Source: Solirubrobacterales bacterium (GTDB lineage: Bacteria; Actinomycetota; Thermoleophilia; Solirubrobacterales; Solirubrobacteraceae). Taken from it: a stretch of DNA of 8,881 nucleotides. The stretch covers positions 1 through 8,881 of the forward strand of contig PLYX01000256.1 of assembly GCA_003151895.1 (NCBI GenBank), given 5' to 3'. Positions 1 to 4,977 of this stretch are shown in pieces. Each line of letters begins with the position of its first letter. Position 1 is the first letter of the stretch. The translations under genes were made by a program, and so were the position numbers. The notes beneath the pieces were generated by a model. The model was given only the letters and a program-made list of their open reading frames with translations. It was not told where the DNA came from and searched no databases.

Positions 1-235
1 TGAACAGCTGGTTGTAGATCTGGGGAGAGACGAGCGTGTTGTTCGGTACCCCCAGCTGCAGGCGCATGATCAGAGCCTCGACGCCGCCCAGGATGAAGAA
101 CACGAACGTCGTGACCATGTACATGATCCCGATGCGCTTGTGGTCGGTGGTGGTTATCCAGCTCGCCCAGCCGCTCGCCTCGCGCTTGGCGTCGTGCGAG
201 ACAATTTGAGGAACGGGGGCTGCGTAGGTGGCCAT
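1..235 (-). CDS. ctaD: Cytochrome c oxidase subunit I, N-terminal fragment (cut by window edge)
   Basis: This is the start of the catalytic haem-copper subunit of an aa3-type cytochrome c oxidase, an integral membrane protein that reduces oxygen and pumps protons. Only the first 78 residues are visible and the rest lies before base 1. After a short cytoplasmic leader comes the family's conserved TTDHKRIGIMY (residues 28-39), then the first membrane helix (about 37-58), a conserved RLQLGVPN segment (58-65) and the beginning of the YNQLF motif (74-78) that precedes the haem-ligand helix. The ATG at 235 is well supported: AGGAGA lies on the minus strand at 249-244, eight bases upstream. The gene follows ctaC on the same strand with a 16-base gap, the usual ctaC-ctaD operon order. 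The haem and CuB ligands are outside the window, so the oxidase subtype rests on this start and on ctaC. Confidence 0.95.
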   Translation of the reverse strand, partial: MATYAAPVPQIVSHDAKREASGWASWITTTDHKRIGIMYMVTTFVFFILGGVEALIMRLQLGVPNNTLVSPQIYNQLF

Positions 236-251
236 GACGCTGGTCTCCTGA

Positions 252-1109
252 CTAGGGGTTCTCGACCTGGCCGGCGCCGATCTGGCTGCCGAGCTTGGCG
301 CGTGCGACCTGTGCGGCCGCGTTCGCTTCGGCGATCAGCGTCTTCTGGTAGGCCAGCCACGCTTCGAACTGGGCGGGCGGGACGGCCTTGACAGTTGCGA
401 TCATGCGGGCGTGCCCACGCCCGCAGATGAGCGCGCACTGCCCGCGGAAGATGCCGGGCTTTTCGATCTTGAACCAGGTGTAGTTGTGGTAGCCCGGCAC
501 CGCCTGGAACTTGCCGCCGAGCTGGGGAACCCACCACGAGTGGACCACGTCGGCGGAGACGATGTCGAGCGTGACGGTGGTTTTCGTGGGGACCACCATC
601 TCCTCGTAGGAGTAGGGCGCGCCGAGGCCATCCGGTTCGTTTCCGGGATAGACGAATTGCCACACGAACTGCCTGCCGACCACGGTGATGTTCAGCGACT
701 TGCCGCTGGGCGGGAGCTTGCGTTCGGCGCTCGCGTACAGGCGCGCGCCGTCGCTGACGAGATGTTCGTTTTCAGCACTCGAGTTGACTGGATCCTGGAT
801 CGAGGAGAGCTTGGCGAACGTGAGCACCGCGAGCCCCAGCAGGATCACGGCGGCGCCGGTGGTCCAGCCGACCTCCAGGCGCGTGTTGCCGCGGATCTGG
901 GCGGCCACGGCGCCCTTGCGCGCGCGGAAGCGGTAGAGCGCGTAGGCGAGCGCGCCCTCGACGAGCACGAAGATCACGAGCGCCACGTACAGCGTGATCT
1001 TGTAGAGGCTGTCGATCGAGTTCGCGTTCGGCGACCCGCCCGACTGGGGGGTGAAGAACGCGAGCGTTGTGGGGAGCAGGTGGCCCAAGGCGGGCGGGAT
1101 TCTATTCAC
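252..1109 (-). CDS. ctaC: Cytochrome c oxidase subunit II with variant CuA loop
   Basis: Subunit II carries the binuclear CuA centre that accepts electrons from cytochrome c and passes them to subunit I. The 285-residue product has a weak, proline-containing N-terminal segment (about 5-22) that may be a poor signal peptide. Two membrane helices follow (about 36-58 and 82-100), then a periplasmic cupredoxin domain (about 138-245). CuA ligands are visible as H190 (in DVVHSWW), C225, C229, H233 and M236, in the segment CALICGRGHARM. The position between the cysteines that is normally Glu (CxELC) is Leu227. The aromatic electron-entry patch reads GRQFVWQF (145-152), with Phe where many relatives have Trp. 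The start is the least certain point: GTG at 1109 is the first possible start after an in-frame stop at 1139-1137, but no clear Shine-Dalgarno sequence precedes it. No C-terminal cytochrome c domain (no CxxCH) is present. Confidence 0.95.
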   Translation of the reverse strand: MNRIPPALGHLLPTTLAFFTPQSGGSPNANSIDSLYKITLYVALVIFVLVEGALAYALYRFRARKGAVAAQIRGNTRLEVGWTTGAAVILLGLAVLTFAKLSSIQDPVNSSAENEHLVSDGARLYASAERKLPPSGKSLNITVVGRQFVWQFVYPGNEPDGLGAPYSYEEMVVPTKTTVTLDIVSADVVHSWWVPQLGGKFQAVPGYHNYTWFKIEKPGIFRGQCALICGRGHARMIATVKAVPPAQFEAWLAYQKTLIAEANAAAQVARAKLGSQIGAGQVENP

Positions 1110-1144
1110 GCATGGGCGGAACGCGCGCGCCCGCGCTCAGAAGC

Positions 1145-1190
1145 CGGGCACGCATGCCCGCGCAAGCCGCATGCACAGGCTTGCGCAAGC
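1145..1190. other. Two adjacent stem-loops between the crotonase gene and ctaC
   Basis: Two perfect inverted repeats lie next to each other in the 108-base gap. The first pairs 1145-1150 with 1155-1160 (6 bp stem, 4-base loop). The second pairs GCGCAAGCC at 1160-1168 with GGCTTGCGC at 1178-1186 (9 bp stem, 9-base loop). The right arm also overlaps a 12-base palindrome at 1179-1190, GCTTGCGCAAGC. The position fits a transcription stop after the crotonase gene or a regulatory element in the ctaC leader. No T-run follows on the minus strand, so a standard intrinsic terminator is not shown. Confidence 0.5.
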
Positions 1191-1217
1191 GCATCTGAGT
1201 GGTCATCGTGACGTTCC

Positions 1218-2030
1218 TCAGCGCCCCGAGAAGCGGGCCGGACGCTTCGCCAGGAAGGCGCTCACGCCCTCCACGAAGTCGTCGGTGCCCGCCATCTCCT
1301 GCTGAAGCTTCGCCTCGAGCTCGAGCTGCTCGCCCATCTTGTAGAAGAGCTGGTTGTTGAGCTCGCGCTTGGTGGCCGCATACGCCCGCGTCGGCCCGGT
1401 CGCCAGGCGCGCGGTCAGCGCCGCGCTCTGCTCGGCGAAACTCTCGTCAGGGTGCACGGCGTTCACGAGGCCCCAGTCGAGCGCCTGCCCGGCGCTCACA
1501 CGCTCGCCGAGCATCGCCATCTCGGCTGCGCGCGCCATGCCGATCCTGGTGGGCACGAACAGCGAGGAGCCACCGTCGGCCACCAGCCCGATGTTGACGA
1601 ACGCCAGCAGGAAGTAGGCGCGCTCGGCGGCCAGCACCAGATCGCAGCAAAGCGCCAGCGAGCACCCGATCCCCACGGCAGGGCCGTTGACGGCCGCCAC
1701 AACCGGCTTCTCCATCTCGCGGATCGCGTGCATGATCGGGTGGTAGCGCTCGGTGAGCACCTTGTAGACGTTCGGTCGTCCCTCGGGCGTGAGGTCGTCT
1801 CCGCTGATGTCCTTCAGGTCCGCCCCCGAGGAGAAGGCGCGTCCGGCGCCTGTGATGCGAACGGCGCGCACCGCGTCGTCCTCCGCGGCTCTCCGCAGGG
1901 CGGCGAGCAGGTCTTCGCCGAACTGCTTGTTCCACGCGTTGAGCGCCTCAGGCCGGTTCAGCTCGATCGTCGCGGCGCCGCCTGAGAGCGTCGCGTTGAC
2001 CGTGTCCAACTGCATGTAGGTGCTCGTCAT
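1218..2030 (-). CDS. Enoyl-CoA hydratase/isomerase family protein, PaaG-like
   Basis: This is a crotonase-fold enzyme of 270 residues, the usual family length, acting on acyl-CoA thioesters in the cytoplasm. The oxyanion-hole segments are visible: AGRAFSSGADL (62-72) and NGPAVGIGCSLAL (115-127). Both catalytic glutamates of classical enoyl-CoA hydratase are absent (Ser124 replaces the first; the second region reads FLLAFVNIGL). Instead Asp152 lies in LVADGG, where PaaG-type isomerases carry their catalytic Asp (IPDCGG in the E. coli protein). This suggests double-bond isomerisation or a PaaG-like epoxide-to-oxepin reaction rather than plain hydration, although the substrate is unknown. The ATG at 2030 is chosen because GGGAG lies six bases upstream and the protein begins as homologues do. 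The frame stays open further upstream, but only as a shadow of the opposite-strand gene. It is divergent from the glutamine amidotransferase gene and upstream of ctaC on the same strand. Confidence 0.9.
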   Translation of the reverse strand: MTSTYMQLDTVNATLSGGAATIELNRPEALNAWNKQFGEDLLAALRRAAEDDAVRAVRITGAGRAFSSGADLKDISGDDLTPEGRPNVYKVLTERYHPIMHAIREMEKPVVAAVNGPAVGIGCSLALCCDLVLAAERAYFLLAFVNIGLVADGGSSLFVPTRIGMARAAEMAMLGERVSAGQALDWGLVNAVHPDESFAEQSAALTARLATGPTRAYAATKRELNNQLFYKMGEQLELEAKLQQEMAGTDDFVEGVSAFLAKRPARFSGR

Positions 2031-2057
2031 GTCGCTCTCCCGTGGGTTGATCGCGCC

Positions 2058-2061
2058 GGAG
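2058..2061 (+). promoter_or_regulatory. Ribosome binding site that favours the GTG start at 2070
   Basis: GGAG lies eight bases before the GTG at 2070, a good Shine-Dalgarno distance. The alternative ATG at 2079 would be 17 bases away, too far for this site. This is why the longer start is preferred. Confidence 0.5.
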
Positions 2062-2069
2062 TTTATGGT

Positions 2070-2831
2070 GTGTGGACAATGATCAGACCGGTGATCGGCA
2101 TATGCACAGCGCTCGAGCGGGCTCGCTGGGGCATGTGGGACCAGGAGGCGGTGCTGCTCTCGCGCAGCTACGTCGAAGCGGTGCAGCAAGCCGGAGGGCT
2201 TGTCGTGATGGTTCCCCCCGACGGGCTGCTGCTCGAGGATCCCGGCGAGGTGCTCGACCTGCTCGACGGCCTGATGCTGGCCGGCGGCGCTGACATCGAC
2301 CCGGCGAGCTATGGCGAGCAGGCCCACCCTGAGACGGTCGACACGGTACCCGAGCGCGACCGCTTCGAGATCGCGCTCGTGCGCGCGGCGATCGAGCGTG
2401 ACCTCCCGGTGCTGGGGATCTGTCGCGGGATGCAGCTCATCAACGTGGCCTACGGCGGCACGCTGCTCCAGCACCTCCCGGAGCGCTTCGGCCACCACGA
2501 ACACCTGCGCGTGGCCGGCACGTTCGACGGCGCCGATCACGACGTCGATCTGATCGAGGGAACGCTCGCGGCACGCGCGGCGGGTGAGACCCACCATGCC
2601 ACCAAGTCCCACCACCATCAGGGCGTGGACCGGCTGGGGGAGGGCCTTCAGATCAGCGGCAGCTCCGCGATGGACGGACTGCCGGAGGCGATCGAGATGG
2701 GCGACCGGCGGTTCGTGCTCGGAGTGCAGTGGCACCCCGAGGCCGATGACACGAGTCACGTCGTCGTCGCGCTCGTTGCGGAGGCGACCCAGCACATGCG
2801 CGAGCGCGTGGCCGAGGGAACCGCCGCATAG
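2070..2831 (+). CDS. Class I glutamine amidotransferase / gamma-glutamyl-GABA hydrolase (PuuD-like)
   Basis: A cytoplasmic hydrolase of the peptidase C26 / class I glutamine amidotransferase family, 253 residues. PuuD relatives cleave gamma-glutamyl amides such as gamma-glutamyl-gamma-aminobutyrate in putrescine breakdown. The catalytic triad is visible: Cys118 in the nucleophile elbow LGICRGMQLINV (115-126), and His222 with Glu224 in GVQWHPE (218-224). Family marks also include LAGGADIDPASYGE (70-83), the PERDRFE segment (94-100) and HHHQGVDRLGEGL (181-193). The start is GTG 2070 on the strength of the GGAG site; ATG 2079 would give a protein three residues shorter that begins as many relatives do (MIRPVIGI). 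No glutamine synthetase, aminotransferase or other polyamine gene is in the window, so the true gamma-glutamyl substrate is unknown. It is the first gene of the plus-strand cluster. Confidence 0.88.
   Translation: MWTMIRPVIGICTALERARWGMWDQEAVLLSRSYVEAVQQAGGLVVMVPPDGLLLEDPGEVLDLLDGLMLAGGADIDPASYGEQAHPETVDTVPERDRFEIALVRAAIERDLPVLGICRGMQLINVAYGGTLLQHLPERFGHHEHLRVAGTFDGADHDVDLIEGTLAARAAGETHHATKSHHHQGVDRLGEGLQISGSSAMDGLPEAIEMGDRRFVLGVQWHPEADDTSHVVVALVAEATQHMRERVAEGTAA
2071..2079 (-). promoter_or_regulatory. DnaA-box-like 9-mer in the divergent gene start region
   Basis: The minus strand reads TTGTCCACA, which equals the DnaA-box form preferred in high-GC actinobacteria such as Streptomyces. It sits at the first codons of the amidotransferase gene, within the divergent promoter zone. 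It is a single copy, no cluster of boxes or AT-rich unwinding element is nearby, and a chance match in a window this size is quite possible. Confidence 0.3.
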
Positions 2832-2836
2832 CGCCA

Positions 2837-2859
2837 TATACTCCCCGCCCCGTGCGGGG
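2837..2859 (+). promoter_or_regulatory. Promoter-like -10 element and GC hairpin at the PAP2 gene start
   Basis: TATACT at 2837-2842 matches the bacterial -10 consensus in five of six positions and stands out in GC-rich DNA. Transcription starting about seven bases downstream would begin at or next to the GTG at 2852, giving a nearly leaderless mRNA. A hairpin also forms here: CCCCGC (2843-2848) pairs with GCGGGG (2854-2859) across a five-base loop. No clear -35 element is seen. Confidence 0.35.
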
Positions 2860-3832
2860 GTCTAGGGCCATCAGGACAGCCGCCTGGGGCGTCGTGGCCG
2901 CGGGTGTGATGGCGCCGCTCCTGCGCAAGCGGGTCTCCACGCCGCCGATCGTCGCGCAAACGGTCGCGTTCGCGGCTCCGCTGAGCCTGTGCGTGGCGGT
3001 GCGCCGCTCGCGCACGCGCGACGTGGCGGTGTGCTGCCTGCAGATGTGGGCCTACCTGGCCGCCTATGAGGCGCCCAACGACGACGAGGCGGCGCACGAG
3101 GGGCGGGTGCTCGTCGACTATCCGATCGCAGTTGACCGTGTGCTGGGGCTGGGTGAGATGCCGACCGTGCGCCTGCAACGACGGCTTGCGCGCGGGCAGT
3201 TGCGGCTCGGCGACCGCGTGCTCGTGTGGACGCACTGGCTGTGGTTCATGGTGCCCCATGGCTCGCTCGTCTACATCATGCTGCGTCATCGGGGTCGCTT
3301 CGAGCGCTCCGCGGTGATGACCTATGCGGTGTTCGACGTCGGCGCGATGGTCTACTGGGTCCTGCCCACAGCTCCGCCGTGGTATGCCGCCGCACAGGTC
3401 GGCCGTGGAAGGCATTTCAATGGACGGATGCTCGAGCCATCGACCTCGAACGGGCGCCCCCAGGAGATCGCCGTCAGGCGAATGATGGTCGAGTATGGGG
3501 AGCTCTTCTGGAAAGACGGCTGGGGTCCGCTTTACAGTGTGCTTGGAGGCAATCCACTGGCCGCGATGCCGTCGCTGCACTTCGCCACATCGATGATGGC
3601 CGCTCAGCTGCTCGCAGAGACTGGGCCGGTCGCGGGCACCCTGGCCTGGGGCTACACGGCGACGCTCGGGTTCGCGCTCGTGTACCTCGGCGAGCACTAT
3701 GTCCTCGACCTGCTCGCCGGCGCCGCGCTGACGACCGCCGTCCGCCGCGCCGCGCCGCGCGCGACCCCGGCGCTCACCCACTTCGGGCGAGCCATAGCCG
3801 CACTCGAGGCGGCGGCTCACGACGAGAGGTGA
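2852..3832 (+). CDS. PAP2-superfamily membrane phosphatase/phosphotransferase (Aur1-like)
   Basis: A 326-residue integral membrane protein of the PAP2 superfamily, in the branch that includes Aur1-type inositol phosphorylceramide synthases. Such enzymes remove or transfer phosphate-containing head groups on lipids at the membrane. Several hydrophobic segments are visible (about 34-50, 56-72, 124-144, 154-172, 240-256, 262-280, 282-296). The family's LPTAPPWY lies at 171-178. The catalytic motifs are NPLAAMPSLHFATS (234-247, His243) and GEHYVLDLLAG (280-290, His282 and Asp286), giving the expected His-His-Asp set. The N-terminal KxxxxxxRP motif of soluble-type PAP2 enzymes is not seen, as is usual for the Aur1-like group. 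GTG 2852 has no Shine-Dalgarno site; leaderless initiation is possible, and in-frame GTG 2894 or ATG 2909 are alternatives. The stop is two bases before the next membrane-protein gene. Substrate unknown. Confidence 0.82.
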   Translation: MRGSRAIRTAAWGVVAAGVMAPLLRKRVSTPPIVAQTVAFAAPLSLCVAVRRSRTRDVAVCCLQMWAYLAAYEAPNDDEAAHEGRVLVDYPIAVDRVLGLGEMPTVRLQRRLARGQLRLGDRVLVWTHWLWFMVPHGSLVYIMLRHRGRFERSAVMTYAVFDVGAMVYWVLPTAPPWYAAAQVGRGRHFNGRMLEPSTSNGRPQEIAVRRMMVEYGELFWKDGWGPLYSVLGGNPLAAMPSLHFATSMMAAQLLAETGPVAGTLAWGYTATLGFALVYLGEHYVLDLLAGAALTTAVRRAAPRATPALTHFGRAIAALEAAAHDER

Positions 3833-3834
3833 GC

Positions 3835-4977
3835 ATGGGCGAGCCGCTGCCATCGGAGCTGGTCGAGGAGGCGATGCCGCGCGTGCAGGTCACGCGCAGG
3901 AGCATGTGGCTGTTCGCGCTGTTCGTCGTGACGGCGCTCGCGTTCCTCTACCTGGTGCTGCCTCAGCTCGGCGGCGTCAAGCACACATGGGATCGACTCA
4001 ACGAGGGCAACTCGTGGTGGATCGCGGTGGCGCTCGTGCTGCAGGTGGCCGCGATGGCGAGCTACATCGCAATCTTCCAAGGGGTTCACGTGCCACCGGG
4101 CTCGCGGATCACCTTCCGCGAGAGCTACCTCATCACGATGGCCGGCCTGGCGGCGACGAGATTGTTCGCGGCGGGCGGCGCCGGTGGCGTGGCGGTCACA
4201 GCGTGGGCGTTGCGTCGCTCGGGCATGAGGCGCCGCGAGGTGGCGGAGCGGATGATCGCGTTCCTGGTGCTGATGTACGGCGCCTACATGGTCGCCCTGA
4301 TCGTGTGCGGCGTCGGCCTGTACACGGGCCTGTTCGCGGGGGCGCACCCGTTTGCGATCACGATCGGCCCCGCGATCGTCGCGGCAGTCGTCATCCTGCT
4401 GGCGTTGGTTGTGGCGCTCGTGCCACAGGACCTCGAGCGTCGCCTCTCAAGCGATCGCGCGCCGGTGCGCTGGTTGCGCGGCTTGGCCACCGGCTCCGCG
4501 TCGGCGTCGGGCGGAGTGCGCTACGCCGGCTACAAGCTGCGCCATCCCGACTGGGCGATGCTCGGGACGGTGGCGTGGTGGGGCCTGAACATAGCCGTGC
4601 TGTATGCCGCGTTTCGCGCGTTCGGCCAGGCGCCGCCGACCGCCGTGCTCGTGGAGGCGTTCTTCGTCGGGATGCTCGCCAACCTATTGCCGCTGCCCGG
4701 TGGGATCGGCGGCGTCGACGGCGGCATGATCGGCGCGTTCGTGGCGTTCGGCGTGAGCGGCTCACTCGCGCTGATCGCCGTGCTCGTCTACAGGCTGCTG
4801 TCGTTCTGGCTTCCGAGCATCCCGGGCGCGATCGCCTACTTCCAGCTGCGCCGCACCGTCAACCGCTGGAAGGGCTATACTATACAAAGTAAAGCGACCC
4901 AATCCCAATCCCAGGCCCAATCCCAATCAACGGTCGATTGGTCGAGCGCGGCCGGCGAACTGGAGGCAACGAGGTGA
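3835..4977 (+). CDS. YbhN/UPF0104 family flippase-like membrane protein with Gln/Ser-rich tail
   Basis: A 380-residue multi-pass membrane protein of the lysylphosphatidylglycerol-synthase transmembrane region family (UPF0104/YbhN/AglD-like). Relatives are linked to lipid or lipid-linked sugar transfer across or within the membrane, but biochemistry is sparse. About seven to eight hydrophobic helices are visible, for example 23-44, 61-82, 141-163, 173-197, 241-262, 270-288 and 310-337. The family's signature near the C-terminus is LPLPGGIGGVDGGMIGAFVAFG, split here as LPLPGG (285-290) and IGGVDGG (291-297). The ATG at 3835 is preceded by GAGAGG five bases upstream and lies two bases after the PAP2 stop. 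The tail after residue 340 is odd: residues 355-365 alternate Gln with Ser, Thr or Ala and are encoded by a hexanucleotide repeat. The gene overlaps trxB by four bases (GTGA). No soluble synthase domain is attached. Confidence 0.85.
   Translation: MGEPLPSELVEEAMPRVQVTRRSMWLFALFVVTALAFLYLVLPQLGGVKHTWDRLNEGNSWWIAVALVLQVAAMASYIAIFQGVHVPPGSRITFRESYLITMAGLAATRLFAAGGAGGVAVTAWALRRSGMRRREVAERMIAFLVLMYGAYMVALIVCGVGLYTGLFAGAHPFAITIGPAIVAAVVILLALVVALVPQDLERRLSSDRAPVRWLRGLATGSASASGGVRYAGYKLRHPDWAMLGTVAWWGLNIAVLYAAFRAFGQAPPTAVLVEAFFVGMLANLLPLPGGIGGVDGGMIGAFVAFGVSGSLALIAVLVYRLLSFWLPSIPGAIAYFQLRRTVNRWKGYTIQSKATQSQSQAQSQSTVDWSSAAGELEATR
4876..4886 (+). promoter_or_regulatory. Possible internal promoter for trxB inside the end of the flippase-like gene
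   Basis: TATACT (4876-4881) and TATACA (4881-4886) overlap to make a tandem -10-like element, followed by AAAG and AAAG at 4886-4894. This is among the most AT-rich stretches in the window. A transcript from here would have a leader of about 80 bases before trxB that contains the hexamer repeats and hairpin. No good -35 element and no SigR-type GGAAT/GTT pair was found, so this is only suggestive. Confidence 0.35.
4898..4927 (+). repeat. Five tandem hexanucleotide units (CCCAAT)
   Basis: The units read CCCAAT, CCCAAT, CCCAGG, CCCAAT, CCCAAT. In the flippase-like frame they encode Gln-Ser pairs with one Gln-Ala. As six is a multiple of three, unit gain or loss would keep the frame and lengthen or shorten the protein tail. 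Confidence 0.9.
4923..4941 (+). other. Stem-loop pairing the last hexamer repeat with GATTGG ahead of trxB
   Basis: CCAATC at 4923-4928 is the perfect reverse complement of GATTGG at 4936-4941, with a seven-base loop. The right arm ends 32 bases before the trxB start. The earlier repeat copies also contain CCAATC and could compete for the same arm, so several alternative folds are possible. Confidence 0.5.
4962..4966 (+). promoter_or_regulatory. Strong ribosome binding site for trxB
   Basis: GGAGG lies seven bases before GTG 4974. It decides the trxB start, because the same frame is open further upstream to 4938 without a comparable site. Confidence 0.8.

Noticed and set aside
150..158. TTATCCAGC as a second DnaA box
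   Set aside because: Two mismatches at the 3' end and located inside the conserved ctaD coding sequence.
411..1211. Long plus-strand open frame (266 codons) opposite ctaC
   Set aside because: Antisense to a clear, motif-bearing ctaC. Its translation is rich in Arg, Ala, Gly and His with no recognisable domain, as expected of the complement of GC-rich codons.
2031..2837. Upstream extension of the crotonase frame on the minus strand, giving a 539-residue protein
   Set aside because: The extra part lies wholly opposite the amidotransferase gene, has no domain, and the real start at 2030 has a ribosome binding site and a normal N-terminus.
3226..3834. N-terminal extension of the flippase-like protein by 203 codons inside the PAP2 gene
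   Set aside because: Out-of-frame shadow of the PAP2 gene. The family N-terminus and the Shine-Dalgarno site both support ATG 3835.
2756..3853. 365-codon minus-strand frame opposite the PAP2 gene
   Set aside because: Shadow frame with Arg/His/Pro-rich, low-information sequence; the plus strand carries PAP2 catalytic motifs.
4898..4927. CCCAAT repeats as a CRISPR array or plasmid iterons
   Set aside because: Units are six bases, contiguous without spacers, and lie in a coding frame; there are no cas or replication genes.
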